A stretch of 64,000 nucleotides of DNA from Thioploca ingrica (GCA_000828835.1 AP014633.1:1426001-1490000); one strand, 5' to 3'; positions 30,060 through 40,044 are shown, numbered from the stretch's first letter. Translations and numbers: made by a program. The notes: generated by a model from the letters alone, not told the origin.

Positions 30060-31851
30060 ACAAACGGTCTTTGGTTTCTCCCAATTTCGTGGTGAACAAG
30101 AAAATATTATCAATCATGTTCTCGCCGGGGGTGATGCGCTCATATTTATGCCCACGGGGAGTGGTAAATCTTTATGTTATCAAATACCGGCACTCCTCCG
30201 ACCTGGAATCGCTATCGTTATTTCTCCCTTGATTTCTTTAATGCAAAACCAAGTCAGTGCGTTACAGCAGTTGGGTATCCACGCCGCTACCCTCAATTCC
30301 AGTTTACCGCCAGCGGAAGCTTATCGAGTAACCCAGCAGTTACGCCAAAATCAATTGGATATTCTCTATGTTTCCCCGGAAAAAGTCGTTACCCCTCGGT
30401 TTCTCGAATTTCTTGAAACGACTCCAATTGCTTTATTTGCCGTCGATGAAGCGCATTGTATTTCGCAATGGGGACATGATTTTCGTCCCGAGTATATCCA
30501 GTTAGCTATTTTACCGGAGCGGTTCCCGACGGTGCCACGTCTTGCCCTGACTGCCACTGCTGATATTCCAACTCAACACGATATTTCCCATTATTTAGCT
30601 TTAAAATCGGCCAAAGTATTCAAGACCAGCTTAAATCGACCCAATATTGGTTATCGCGTCACGCTTAGAACATCACAATTACGTCAGCAACTTTTACAGT
30701 TTTTGGTACAACACCGAGGTGAAGCCGGTATTATCTATTGCTTAAAAAAGAAAACGGTTCAAAGCATTGCACAATGGTTATCTCAACAAGGTTGGTTAGC
30801 TTTACCTTATCATGCTGAACTGGATTCAGAAATTCGTCAACATCATCTCCAAAGGTTTTTATATGAGGAGGGTGTCATTGTAGTCGCAACCATCGCTTTT
30901 GGAATGGGCATCGATAAACCTAACGTTCGCTTTGTCGTTCATTTAGATCTACCCAAAAGTCTAGAAGAATATTATCAGCAAACCGGTAGAGCCGGACGTG
31001 ATGGCTTAGCGGCTGAAGCGTGGATGGTTTATGGTTTACAAGAGCTAATCATGCTAAAAAAAATCTTTGCTGCCGAAGCAGACAATGAGCGTAATCGAGT
31101 TAGAAAACATAAACTAGAAGCTATGCTCGGTTATTGTGAAACTACGAACTGTCGTCGGCAAGTTTTGCTGACTTACTTTGGCGAGCAATTTCCTTCTTCT
31201 TGTGGTAATTGTGATACTTGCTTAGAACCGACAGCGACCTGGGACGGTACCCAAGCGGCGCAAAAAGCGCTCTCTTGTGTTTATCGAACGGGTCAACGAT
31301 TTGGTGTTCACTACCTTATTGAAATATTACTGGGTAAAACTAATGAGCGGATTAAAAAATATCGACACGACCGTGTCAGTACGTTTGGAATTGGTCAAGA
31401 CTTAAATGCAGAACAATGGCATTCCGTTTTTCGCCAATTGCTGGCACATGGTTTTGTAACCATTGATATGAATGGTCATGGTAGTATTCAACTGACTGAA
31501 AAAGCACGTCCCCTGTTGCGTGGTGAACACCCTTTATACTTGCGTAAAGAAATTAGTTTATCGCCAAAACGAGCTAAAAAATACCACCGTTCTTTACCTC
31601 CAATGCTCGTTGATCAGGAGAAAACTTTATGGGAATCCTTGCGTGCTAAACGTTTAGAATTGGCTCAAGCGGAAAATATTCCACCTTATATGATTTTTCA
31701 TGACAGTACTTTGAAAGCCATGGTGCAATACCGCCCTTTGAATTTAGAAGCATTTTCTCGATTATCCGGGGTTGGAACTCATAAATTAAACCGTTATGGT
31801 TCAATTTTTATTGAAGTTTTACAAAACCATATCCAGCAGGAATCGCCATGA
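30031..31851 (+). CDS. recQ: ATP-dependent DNA helicase RecQ
   Basis: 3'-5' SF2 helicase for recombination and fork repair. The 606-residue protein has Walker A MPTGSGKSLCYQ, DEAH box with the aromatic-rich loop (VDEAHCISQWGHDFRPEY), motif VI QQTGRAGRDG, the four-Cys zinc site (CRRQ ... CGNCDTC), a winged-helix domain (QDLNAEQWHSVFRQLLAHG) and a C-terminal HRDC domain (about 530-600). Length is standard. Its first ten codons and upstream DNA are duplicated 495 bp upstream. Confidence 0.98.
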   Translation: MTFSSPLEILQTVFGFSQFRGEQENIINHVLAGGDALIFMPTGSGKSLCYQIPALLRPGIAIVISPLISLMQNQVSALQQLGIHAATLNSSLPPAEAYRVTQQLRQNQLDILYVSPEKVVTPRFLEFLETTPIALFAVDEAHCISQWGHDFRPEYIQLAILPERFPTVPRLALTATADIPTQHDISHYLALKSAKVFKTSLNRPNIGYRVTLRTSQLRQQLLQFLVQHRGEAGIIYCLKKKTVQSIAQWLSQQGWLALPYHAELDSEIRQHHLQRFLYEEGVIVVATIAFGMGIDKPNVRFVVHLDLPKSLEEYYQQTGRAGRDGLAAEAWMVYGLQELIMLKKIFAAEADNERNRVRKHKLEAMLGYCETTNCRRQVLLTYFGEQFPSSCGNCDTCLEPTATWDGTQAAQKALSCVYRTGQRFGVHYLIEILLGKTNERIKKYRHDRVSTFGIGQDLNAEQWHSVFRQLLAHGFVTIDMNGHGSIQLTEKARPLLRGEHPLYLRKEISLSPKRAKKYHRSLPPMLVDQEKTLWESLRAKRLELAQAENIPPYMIFHDSTLKAMVQYRPLNLEAFSRLSGVGTHKLNRYGSIFIEVLQNHIQQESP

Positions 31852-31949
31852 TATCTTGTTAGTTGGACTTAAGTATTTAAGCGAAATGAATTGGGTACTG
31901 AACTCAAGTATCTAAGTAAAATCAATAAGGTGTTTGAAGTAATAAAAAT

Positions 31950-31990
31950 CCCCCCTAGCCCCCCCCCTTTGGTCAAAAGGGGTAATCCAT
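31950..31990. repeat. Cytosine-run palindromic repeat (CCCCCCTAG type)
   Basis: AAATCCCCCCTAGCCCCC-like sequence followed by CCTTTGGTCAAAAGGGG, able to form a hairpin. Relatives occur at 42067-42108 and 42225-42260. Just upstream (about 31864-31935) two ~33-bp imperfect direct repeats (ACTTAAGTATTTAAGCGAAA and ACTCAAGTATCTAAGTAAAA) are seen. Confidence 0.6.
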
Positions 31991-32134
31991 ATGAAAAAAC
32001 CGATTTCGTTGATAACTGGTAACTGAATAAACGATTGGCAACAAATCAAGATATCATCTTGTTTTTAAAAGGTTTGGCATATTATATGCCTTATGAATGG
32101 GCAATCGTTTTATAGAATAACAGAGAAATTAGTG

Positions 32135-33475
32135 ATGAAAAATAATCAGTTAACAACTCCAACGGCGCCCCATGAAAGAATTGTGCTACTTGATGTAATC
32201 AGAGGATTAGCGCTATTCGGTATTTTATTAGTGAATGCCCCTTCACTTAACTCACCTATTTGGATATCAGAATCAGACTTCGCCTTTAAAACCAATACTT
32301 GGGATTATATCGTCACTAATTTTATCTACTTATTTGCTACGGATAAATTTTACCCTATTTTCAGTTTACTGTTTGGCTTAAGCGCTATTTTGTTTATGGA
32401 AAATATGGCTAAACAAGGCAATGATCCCATCCGTTTATTTATCCGTCGGATGGTCATATTATTTTTTTTTGGTGCGGTACAAGTTGTTTTCATTTGGTGG
32501 GGAGATATATTAGTTGTTTATGCTGTATTAGGGTTAGGTTTAGTTCTCTTTTACAAGCTATCGGCTCGTTTATTACTTATGATTATCTACACTTTTTTTT
32601 TAGTGTTAACAATGATTCATATCGGATTAGCTTATTATCATTGGCAGAATGACTACTATCCAGATGAAGTCATGGTAGAGGCAACCGATGAAAGTGCAAT
32701 AAGTGAGTCCCATGAAGAAGATCCGACTACTGCAACCGAAATATCTAATTTTAGTAACGAAGATGAGATGGATTTAATTTATCATTATGGTTCTTTTATG
32801 CAAATTCTGGAGCAACGCCTACAAGATTATTATTTGGTTTCTTTAGCTGGTATTGTCAAGCCAGTTAACTTTGCCAATTTTATTAGATATTTAACTTATT
32901 ATCTTCACCTATTTGCTATTTTTTTATTGGGTGCTTGGCTACAAAAGAGGAAGATCTTTCAGCATATTGACGATAATTGGCCTATTATAACTAACCTGGG
33001 TCTTTATGCTACTGTGGTAGCTTTTATCACCCATTTATTAAGCGCCCATTTTGATTTTTTTGCCGAGGCATTTTACCCAATTAGTGGGTTGTCTATGGGA
33101 ATAGTTTATATTTTTATAATCACTTTTTTATTTCATAAAAAGAATTGGAAAAAACCATTAGCACCATTTGCTGCAGTGGGTAAAATGTCACTTAGTAATT
33201 ATCTCCTGAGTAACTTTATCTTAAGTCTTCTCTTTTATGGTTATGGTTTTGGACTTTATAGTAAAATAGGGCCTGGGACTCAATTGTGGATTACAATTGC
33301 AATTTATATTGGATTATTCCTACTGAGTACTTTTTGGCTGAAACATTACCGTTTTGGTCCTTTAGAATGGCTATGGCGAGTTCTAACTTATGGCCAAAAA
33401 GTAGCAATGAAACCGTCAACACCTTCAATAATCGTCGGTCAGATTAAGCACAACCTGTCTGATAACCGAGATTAA
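32135..33475 (+). CDS. DUF418-family multi-pass membrane protein (YeiB-like)
   Basis: The protein starts with RIVLLDVIRGLALFGILLVN, the hallmark of DUF418/HGSNAT-like membrane proteins, and has about ten hydrophobic spans, an acidic cytosolic or periplasmic loop near residues 175-210, and a C-terminal DUF418 region (VGKMSLSNYLLSN ... FGPLEWLWRVLTYG). The family is proposed to include acyltransferase-like transporters; function is unknown. The frame is open from 32093, but that ATG has no ribosome site and lies beside the palindrome GGCATATTATATGCC (32076-32090); ATG 32135 is preferred on weak AGAGAA evidence. Confidence 0.85.
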   Translation: MKNNQLTTPTAPHERIVLLDVIRGLALFGILLVNAPSLNSPIWISESDFAFKTNTWDYIVTNFIYLFATDKFYPIFSLLFGLSAILFMENMAKQGNDPIRLFIRRMVILFFFGAVQVVFIWWGDILVVYAVLGLGLVLFYKLSARLLLMIIYTFFLVLTMIHIGLAYYHWQNDYYPDEVMVEATDESAISESHEEDPTTATEISNFSNEDEMDLIYHYGSFMQILEQRLQDYYLVSLAGIVKPVNFANFIRYLTYYLHLFAIFLLGAWLQKRKIFQHIDDNWPIITNLGLYATVVAFITHLLSAHFDFFAEAFYPISGLSMGIVYIFIITFLFHKKNWKKPLAPFAAVGKMSLSNYLLSNFILSLLFYGYGFGLYSKIGPGTQLWITIAIYIGLFLLSTFWLKHYRFGPLEWLWRVLTYGQKVAMKPSTPSIIVGQIKHNLSDNRD

Positions 33476-33593
33476 AACCGAGATTTTTCCCTCGTTCCCA
33501 AACTTGGAGACTGTAAAAGAACTCAAAAAATCGCCGTTGTTTTACTCGTAACTCATTGAGTTTACATTGTCCAACCGACCAAAAGATGGGATT

Positions 33594-35393
33594 TTACACC
33601 GCGACCGTTTCGGTGGTTTCATACCCATATTCCACTCGAATTTTATTAAACTGGGTTCTCACTGTTTGTTCAAACTGGTGCAATTTATCCAGTTCGGTAC
33701 TCCGAAATTGAGATTTCAGCCGTCTTGCTTGAGCCAGCAGCGGTAAATCAGCTAATTGTTGCACAGGAATACCGCTTTCAAGCAAAGCCATCCCTTGATG
33801 GTAAATGTTAAGCATGAGACTCAGGAGCAACATTTGTTTTTCGGGTGAACAAAAACTATCGATTTCATCTACCGCACTTTGTTGTAACACTCCTTCGCGA
33901 ATCAGCGCCGCACTGATTAATACCCACTGTTGAGTTGCTGAGAGTGCTTCGGGTCCCACGAGATTAACAATCCGGGCTAATTCATCCGCATGAGCCAGTA
34001 GTTTTAAAGCTTCATTGCGATATTCCAACCAGTGAGGATCGATTTGTTTCGCCCACCACTGTTGGGCAATATTGACATAAGCAGAAAAGCTATCATTCCA
34101 ATCTATCGAAGGATAATGGCGAGCATCCGCGAGTTCTTTTGATAAAGCCCAGAAGGTTTGCACAATTTCTTTAGTATGGCTGGTCACTGGTTCGGAAAAA
34201 TCACCACCCGGTGGTGAAACTGCACCAATCAGGGTCACCGACGCTTTTTGACCGCTTAAAGTCGTCACCCGGCCGGCACGTTCGTAAAAGGCAGCGAGTC
34301 GAGAGGCGAGATAGGCTGGATGACCTTCTTCCACCGGCATTTGCCCTAACCGTCCTGCTACTTCGCGTAAGGCTTCCGCCCAACGACTGGTTGAATCGGC
34401 CACCATCACGACATCATATCCTAAATCACGGTAATATTCAGCAATCGTGACGCCAACATAGATGGAAGCTTCTCGAGCCACCACGGGCATATTAGAAGTA
34501 TTCGCCACTAACAGCGTGCGTTCCATTAAAGAACGACCGGTATGTGGATCGGTGAGGGTGGGAAAAGTTTCTAGAATATCAACCAGTTCGTTGCCACGTT
34601 CGCCACAACCTACATAAATCACAATATCTGCATTAGCCCACCGCGCAATTTGTTGTTGTAACATGGTTTTCCCCGCACCAAATGGCCCGGGTACAGCGCC
34701 TTTGCCACCTTTCAGCAAGGGAAAAAAAGTATCTAAAATACGTTGACCGGTCAGTAACGGAACCACCGCATGATCACGATTAAAATAAGGACGCGGCGTT
34801 CTGACCGGCCAACGGTGAAACAGGCGCAGTGGCTTGATTTCACCATTGACTTGTTTTACTTGGGCAATAATTTGTTCAATAGTATATTCACCGGCATGAG
34901 CCAGTTCGAGTAATTCGCCTTCGCAATCGGGTGGAACTAAGATAGGATGGCTAATACTGGGGGTTTCTTGGACTTTGCCGAGCAAAGTACCACCGCTGAC
35001 TCGCGTTTGCAACGGTAACCGATTATTGGGAGAAAAATTCCATTTTTGCTCACGTGAAAGCGAATCGAGGATTAAGCCGCGCGCGATATAATCACCACTA
35101 CGGGCCACAATGGTATTTAATGGCCGTTGAACGCCATCAAAAATTTGTCCCATCAATCCAGGCCCTAATTCAACTGAGAGTGGATGACCTAAAGCAGAAG
35201 CCATTTCACCTGGACATAAAGATTCAGTCGATTCATAAACTTGTATGGTCGCTTGCTCACCGGCTAAACGGATCACTTCTCCCATTAATCCCAGTTGGCC
35301 AACCCGGACTTGTTCGCCGTTATGAACCCCGGGGAGTTGTACGGTGACCAGCGGGCCATTGATAGCAATAATTTCACCTTTTATATCAGACAT
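33594..35393 (-). CDS. ntpA: V/A-type ATPase catalytic subunit A
   Basis: Catalytic nucleotide-binding subunit of the V1/A1 head. The 599-residue protein has the A-subunit non-homologous region (about 110-190), Walker A GPFGAGKTMLQQQ (the family usually has GPFGSGKT or GAFGCGKT), GCGERGNE, and PPGGDFSEPVTSHT. Length fits. It directly follows ntpE (stop and start adjoin at 35393/35394). The expected B and D subunit genes do not follow; the next gene is the convergent DUF418 gene. Confidence 0.97.
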   Translation of the reverse strand: MSDIKGEIIAINGPLVTVQLPGVHNGEQVRVGQLGLMGEVIRLAGEQATIQVYESTESLCPGEMASALGHPLSVELGPGLMGQIFDGVQRPLNTIVARSGDYIARGLILDSLSREQKWNFSPNNRLPLQTRVSGGTLLGKVQETPSISHPILVPPDCEGELLELAHAGEYTIEQIIAQVKQVNGEIKPLRLFHRWPVRTPRPYFNRDHAVVPLLTGQRILDTFFPLLKGGKGAVPGPFGAGKTMLQQQIARWANADIVIYVGCGERGNELVDILETFPTLTDPHTGRSLMERTLLVANTSNMPVVAREASIYVGVTIAEYYRDLGYDVVMVADSTSRWAEALREVAGRLGQMPVEEGHPAYLASRLAAFYERAGRVTTLSGQKASVTLIGAVSPPGGDFSEPVTSHTKEIVQTFWALSKELADARHYPSIDWNDSFSAYVNIAQQWWAKQIDPHWLEYRNEALKLLAHADELARIVNLVGPEALSATQQWVLISAALIREGVLQQSAVDEIDSFCSPEKQMLLLSLMLNIYHQGMALLESGIPVQQLADLPLLAQARRLKSQFRSTELDKLHQFEQTVRTQFNKIRVEYGYETTETVAV

Positions 35394-36038
35394 CTATATA
35401 ATATTCCGGGTTGCAGTGGTAGAAGCAAACAGTTGCGCGGTAATGATCTGATAGAGATGATTTTCAAGCCGAGCCATCATGCCTTCAAACGTGTTATCGA
35501 TCCGAATTCGATTAGCACGATCACGAACTAAGACACCACCCATAAAAGACTGGCTACTCGTCATCAGGGTACACCGTTGCTTCGGTAAATGGCGACTCAC
35601 AAAATCATCCCATTGGGAAATCAGTTGTTGATAATCAGCAGTGGTTACTTCCATAACCAGTTCTGTTTCCTGAAATTGATTAGCTGCATGCAGACAATAT
35701 TGTTTTAATAGCGGCAAATAAATTTCCGCTTGTTGGCTTAATTGTTTCAAGTGGTCATGCAATTGACTAATAACCGTTTGTACCAGTGCCCAGCGGAGTT
35801 GATCTAATTCGGCTTGCATTTTGATCTCGCTCGCTTGGACTTTACGGCGATAAGCTTGTTCGGCAGCCGATTTAGCGATTTCTATTGCTCGTGTTTCTTG
35901 TTTAGCTAGGCGCTTATTGACTTCCGTTAGAATTTGCTCACGTTGTTGATGGGCGGCTTGCAAATAGCTATTGGCCAGATTTTGAGCACGGTTGCGAATC
36001 GCATTTTCCAGTTGCTCCAGTTGGGCATGGTTAGTCAT
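35394..36038 (-). CDS. ntpE: V/A-type ATPase subunit E (peripheral stalk)
   Basis: The 214-residue protein has a long N-terminal helix with Gln/Ala/Arg-rich heptads and a C-terminal alpha/beta domain that includes GGVLVRDRANRIRIDNTFEG, the recognisable conserved block of subunit E. It links the A/B head to subunit I as part of the peripheral stalk. It is sandwiched between ntpF and ntpA on the minus strand. Confidence 0.92.
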   Translation of the reverse strand: MTNHAQLEQLENAIRNRAQNLANSYLQAAHQQREQILTEVNKRLAKQETRAIEIAKSAAEQAYRRKVQASEIKMQAELDQLRWALVQTVISQLHDHLKQLSQQAEIYLPLLKQYCLHAANQFQETELVMEVTTADYQQLISQWDDFVSRHLPKQRCTLMTSSQSFMGGVLVRDRANRIRIDNTFEGMMARLENHLYQIITAQLFASTTATRNII

Positions 36039-36092
36039 AATTTACCCTCATTTTTTATACCCAGGTGCGAAAAAATTTCCTGGCTATTCCAA

Positions 36093-36413
36093 TTAAGGTG
36101 ATTGGTCGAGTACTGAAGGACCTAACACTTTGGCTACTAAGTCTTCTACCGGGGGACGATAATTTTTTGGTCGATTAAGCGACGGGATTTCAGTGATAAT
36201 AATCCCGGCGGCTTGCGTGCGCGCTTGTAAGAACATCGGTCCGGGTTTTGCTGTTAAATTATCTTCTAAAAAAATGAGTGCTCTGGCTTTATCGCTGAGT
36301 AGTTGGGCTAAAACAGTTTCAACGGTCTCAACCGTAGCATTGCCAATCGTTTCAAAGCCTAACAACGCAAATCCTTCTGCTAGCGCTTGACTACCCATAA
36401 AGAGGAGTTTCAT
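36093..36413 (-). CDS. ntpF: V/A-type ATPase subunit F (central stalk)
   Basis: The 106-residue protein has a Rossmann-like start (KLLFMGSQALAEGFALLGFE) and IIITEIPSL, the pattern of subunit F/NtpG-type central-stalk proteins that lie beside subunit D. The start ATG overlaps the ntpK stop (ATGA at 36410-36413), indicating coupling. Family assignment rests on size, fold pattern and position. Confidence 0.88.
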   Translation of the reverse strand: MKLLFMGSQALAEGFALLGFETIGNATVETVETVLAQLLSDKARALIFLEDNLTAKPGPMFLQARTQAAGIIITEIPSLNRPKNYRPPVEDLVAKVLGPSVLDQSP

Positions 36414-36862
36414 CCTAATTTGCCATACAGTAAGATAGTGACTAGTAACCCGTAGATAGCGATACCTTCAGCTAAACCAATGAAAATTAAACTTCGTCCT
36501 AACAATTCCGGTTTTTCGGCAATGACCGCTAAAGCCGCAGCGCCCACCGGACCTAAGGCAATCCCGGCGCCGATGGTAGCAAAAGCGGTTGGAATGCCAA
36601 TACCGATCATCGCTAATCCTTGACCGAGGCTTATTCCGGTGACAGCTTGCGTGGTAGTTGGCTCAATAGCCATAACATCTTGAATTCCTAACAATAATAA
36701 GCCAAGCTGTGCACCAACCAGGGTGAGTAAGTTGATTGCCACGGTACTTTTAAACCACTGTGGCGCCGAAGCATCCTTGGGTAAAGGATGGATTTCAAAA
36801 TACAGACCGAGCAGGATTATACCGAATAAACTCAACGTCATTAGGACAAGTAACCAATACAT
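36410..36862 (-). CDS. ntpK: V/A-type ATPase membrane rotor subunit K (c-ring)
   Basis: The 150-residue protein has four hydrophobic segments. The second hairpin is proteolipid-like (GQGLAMIGIGIPTAFATIGAG and IFIGLAEGIAIYGLL), with Glu in LAEGIAIYG as the probable ion-carrying residue. In the first hairpin the matching position has no obvious acidic residue (NLLTLVGAQLGLLLLG), so one ion site per subunit is expected. Whether H+ or Na+ is carried cannot be decided by eye; the nearby Gln in GAQLG is only suggestive. Confidence 0.93.
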   Translation of the reverse strand: MYWLLVLMTLSLFGIILLGLYFEIHPLPKDASAPQWFKSTVAINLLTLVGAQLGLLLLGIQDVMAIEPTTTQAVTGISLGQGLAMIGIGIPTAFATIGAGIALGPVGAAALAVIAEKPELLGRSLIFIGLAEGIAIYGLLVTILLYGKLG

Positions 36863-36899
36863 ATCAGATCCTTTTTAATTATCAAATCACTCAATCATT

Positions 36900-38783
36900 T
36901 CAGTGAATACCCTTAACTAAAGGGCGGAAAGCACGACCATCTCCACTAAAAAAACGAGAAAAGCCTTCATAATATTCTAACCGTAATACTTGAATTGTGA
37001 CGATAGCACCTTCTAGTATCACAATAAAAAGATTACCCAACACAATCACCAGCCAATTCGACGGTGTTTCAAGTAGCCCAGCTAAAGTGAATACGCCAAT
37101 TGCTAAAGCGGCATGGTTAAGACTAAAAGCCGCTACCCGTAAAAATGACAAAGTATTACTGAGATAGTTCAGTACCGATTCAAAACCTTCCACCAAAGTC
37201 ACTAATACCCGTTCTACTAAAGGCAATTTATTGTCATGCCATTTATAACCTAAAATAATAAGTAGCGGTAATAACATAGCGATTTGTTGCTTGGTGCCAA
37301 TCGTTTGAGTCATCATCCATTGATGAACAGCAGCTAAGCTACCAACATAGAATACCATACCACTCACGCCAGTATGATTAAACAAAGCGGCTGAATAATG
37401 ACCCGCTTGCCAAGCATTAACAATGGTGATGACGGTCGCTAATAAGATAAAACCAATTCCCCAATATAATGCCAGTGTTAGCATTAAGATCGGCTGATGA
37501 ATCGGCGATAGCCATAAAGCCGGCAAAACTTCTTCAAAACCAAACACGCTACCATATAACAAGCCAAAGCAGATTGAGGAACCACCCGCCGCTAATAAGA
37601 ATGGCGTAAAAGTTTTTAGTTGCTCACGCCAATACCAGCCAGCACCGGCAATGAGAGCACCATGCCCAACATCACCAAACATCGTACCAAACATGAAAAT
37701 GAAAGTCACCGTAAATAATAAGGTCGGATCCAGTTCACCATAACGAGGTATGCCATAGTTGTTTACTAAAGCGACAAATGGCGTTAACCAGGAATGATGA
37801 CGTAGCAAAGAAGGGACTTTCCCATATTCAGCCAGAGTTGGTCGACGATGAGTCAGCACAAAAGGGCGCTCGAATTGATCAGCAAAAGTGATTTCTAACT
37901 GCGGGAATTCAACCTCAGGAATCCAACCTTCGATTAAAGCGAGTTGTCCACGCCCTCTCAAAGTTTCTGCTAATTGAGCATAAGCCGCTGCTTGGTTTAA
38001 GAGGTGATAAGCTTGTTCCAAAAAGAGTTGCTGCTGTTGAGCTAAGGTTTGAATCTGGGTAGTGATATTCGCGGTTTGTGCCTGCAATTGCGCCAGTTGT
38101 GCGCTCAGGTCAGCATGAACCCGTTGGGGATGACTATGAAATTGTGGTGGAATCGTCACCGGTTGAAAGTCAGCATGTTTCAAGACTGAGTCAACTTGTT
38201 CCTGGTGTTCTAAGGGACCGGCGATGACGACATAAGCTGAATAATCGTCATGATGAAAAATGTTAATCAAATGCGCCGCTAAAGCAATGGCTTCTTGAAG
38301 ATGGGTCACATTTTCACGCGGAATGGTACCGATGTGTAAATTTAAAAATTGTCGCCGCTCTTGAAAAATTTTCAGATCGAAGTCAAGGGTAGAAAATTTT
38401 TGTAAAGTTTCTAATAACTTGGTTAACTGAGTCCGTTGTTCATTGAATTGATGGAGTTGATCTTCCCATTTAGAAAATTGGAGCCATAATTGACCTAATT
38501 GGTTATTAACGGCTTCTAATTCATTGAACGTAATGAGGCGCTCAACTGGGATTTTCACCGCGGGAATAAAAGTAATTCGTGCCAAAATTTTTTCCAACCG
38601 ATTGCGCGCACTATGAAAAAGTTGCCGAAAAGTTTCTGCGGGTCGTTCTGGCAATGTTTCCGCCCTAATTTCCGTAGTTTCTGGATTAAATACACCACAT
38701 TCAGCTAGGAGTTGCGCGGCTCGCGGTGCATCCTCAGTGAGGATTTGCAACGAGATATATTGCATAGAGAGCGGTTTAAACAT
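36900..38783 (-). CDS. ntpI: V/A-type ATPase subunit I (a-subunit-like stator)
   Basis: The 627-residue membrane subunit has a soluble N-terminal half with long coiled-coil parts (about residues 80-270) and a C-terminal half with about seven to eight spans. FMFGTMFGDVGHGALI and LSFLRVAAFSLNHAALA carry conserved elements, including the Arg in FLRVAA that faces the c-ring Glu. First gene of the cluster. A downstream in-frame ATG six codons in (MQYISLQIL) is an alternative start; neither has a clear ribosome site. Confidence 0.96.
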   Translation of the reverse strand: MFKPLSMQYISLQILTEDAPRAAQLLAECGVFNPETTEIRAETLPERPAETFRQLFHSARNRLEKILARITFIPAVKIPVERLITFNELEAVNNQLGQLWLQFSKWEDQLHQFNEQRTQLTKLLETLQKFSTLDFDLKIFQERRQFLNLHIGTIPRENVTHLQEAIALAAHLINIFHHDDYSAYVVIAGPLEHQEQVDSVLKHADFQPVTIPPQFHSHPQRVHADLSAQLAQLQAQTANITTQIQTLAQQQQLFLEQAYHLLNQAAAYAQLAETLRGRGQLALIEGWIPEVEFPQLEITFADQFERPFVLTHRRPTLAEYGKVPSLLRHHSWLTPFVALVNNYGIPRYGELDPTLLFTVTFIFMFGTMFGDVGHGALIAGAGWYWREQLKTFTPFLLAAGGSSICFGLLYGSVFGFEEVLPALWLSPIHQPILMLTLALYWGIGFILLATVITIVNAWQAGHYSAALFNHTGVSGMVFYVGSLAAVHQWMMTQTIGTKQQIAMLLPLLIILGYKWHDNKLPLVERVLVTLVEGFESVLNYLSNTLSFLRVAAFSLNHAALAIGVFTLAGLLETPSNWLVIVLGNLFIVILEGAIVTIQVLRLEYYEGFSRFFSGDGRAFRPLVKGIH

Positions 38784-38919
38784 AGTTAATTCGGATATAA
38801 CGGTTAGTAATGTTTGGGTGAATTAGGATTGTCTGGAGAAATGAGGTACTGAATGTATGTGTTTGTTAAGCTGGGTTAACATTTTAGGTATCATGACATA
38901 AATTTTTTTCAAGTCAATG

Positions 38920-38937
38920 TACCGTTTGTATACGGTA
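38920..38937. promoter_or_regulatory. Palindrome in the divergent ntpI / DUF3096 spacer
   Basis: TACCGT and ACGGTA are separated by 6 bp (TTGTAT), forming an 18-bp operator-like dyad about 135 bp upstream of ntpI and 90 bp upstream of the small membrane-protein gene. Regulator unknown. Confidence 0.3.
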
Positions 38938-39026
38938 AAATGAGAATTTTTTTACAACCCATTAAAATAGTTATATCATTTCTACTGTAAACAGGTTAGT
39001 TCATGCTTTCATTTAAGGAAAAAATT

Positions 39027-39173
39027 ATGACACTTCATCTTCAGCTTGAATATCTACTGGCTATTATCGCCGGCGTGGTTATCTTAGTACAACCCAAATT
39101 ATTAAATTTAATCGTTGCTATTTATTTAATTGCTATTGGCGTAATCGGAATTCTGGGGATTCACATTTATTAA
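39027..39173 (+). CDS. DUF3096 small membrane protein
   Basis: A 48-residue product. It has two hydrophobic helices joined by a QPKLLNLIVAIYLIAIGVIG region that matches the DUF3096 pattern (a PKLLN-IVAIYLI-IG core). AAGGA lies 7 bases upstream of the ATG at 39027; an earlier in-frame ATG at 39003 lacks a site. Function unknown; the protein is probably an inner-membrane hairpin. Confidence 0.85.
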   Translation: MTLHLQLEYLLAIIAGVVILVQPKLLNLIVAIYLIAIGVIGILGIHIY

Positions 39174-39249
39174 ATAAGATTGGTTGTCAGGCATTATCTT
39201 GGCAGACGCAGAAAAAGATAATGCCTAACTGCTTGATAAAACGATTGTA

Positions 39250-40044
39250 GTGTTGAATTGTTATCCTAACTTACTCAATAATCCTGCTATTTTAACACCG
39301 ACTAATATCACTCCTTTATTATCGATAGTCATTCCTATCTATAATGAAGCTGACAATATCGCTCCATTGATCCGTGAAATTCAAGGTGCTTTGGAAAACC
39401 AAGTCACCTATGAAGTGATTGGCGTTGATGATGGTAGCCGTGATACCACTTGGCAAACTTTACAAGAAATCGCTCGAAATTTTAATAGATTACATATTTT
39501 TCGGCACGGCCGGTCTTATGGGCAAAGTATTGCTATCTTAACCGGCGTCAAAGCGGCTCGTGCAGAATGGATTGTGACTTTAGATGGTGATGGACAAAAT
39601 GATCCCGCTGATATTTTAGGTCTGGTCGCTATTTTACAAGATCCCGCTTGTCCACCGCGGTTGCAAATGGTCGCCGGTTATAGAAAACATCGTGAAGATC
39701 AATGGTTTAAACGATTATCTTCGCAAATTGCCAATCGTATTCGTTGTTACTTGCTGCATGACGATACCCTGGATACCGGTTGCGGGTTAAAATTATTTTC
39801 CCGGCAGGCTTTTTTAGCACTTCCCCACTTTAACCATATGCACCGTTTTTTACATGCGCTGTTCTTACGCAATGGTGGTCAGGTTGTTTCATTGCCGGTC
39901 AATCATCGTCCTCGGGTGCATGGTCAATCTAAGTATGGTTTATTTAATCGCTTAGGCGTTGGTATTATTGACTTATTGGGTGTCATGTGGTTACAACGTC
40001 GAGCTTGTTTAGGAGAATTGCTTGAGGATAATCATGAACAGTGA
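39250..40044 (+). CDS. Family 2 glycosyltransferase (polyprenyl-phosphate sugar transferase-like)
   Basis: The 264-residue protein starts at GTG. It has an N-terminal GT-A fold with LSIVIPIYNEADNI, DDGSRDTTW and LDGDGQND, and ends with the VHGQSKYGLFNRLGVGIIDL motif of the DPM1/ArnC-like branch. It lacks the two C-terminal membrane spans of ArnC, so it is probably a peripheral cytoplasmic enzyme. It overlaps the next gene by 11 bp. With the LAB_N and ArnT-like genes downstream it suggests a route that loads a sugar onto undecaprenyl phosphate and transfers it to an envelope acceptor. Confidence 0.92.
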   Translation: MLNCYPNLLNNPAILTPTNITPLLSIVIPIYNEADNIAPLIREIQGALENQVTYEVIGVDDGSRDTTWQTLQEIARNFNRLHIFRHGRSYGQSIAILTGVKAARAEWIVTLDGDGQNDPADILGLVAILQDPACPPRLQMVAGYRKHREDQWFKRLSSQIANRIRCYLLHDDTLDTGCGLKLFSRQAFLALPHFNHMHRFLHALFLRNGGQVVSLPVNHRPRVHGQSKYGLFNRLGVGIIDLLGVMWLQRRACLGELLEDNHEQ

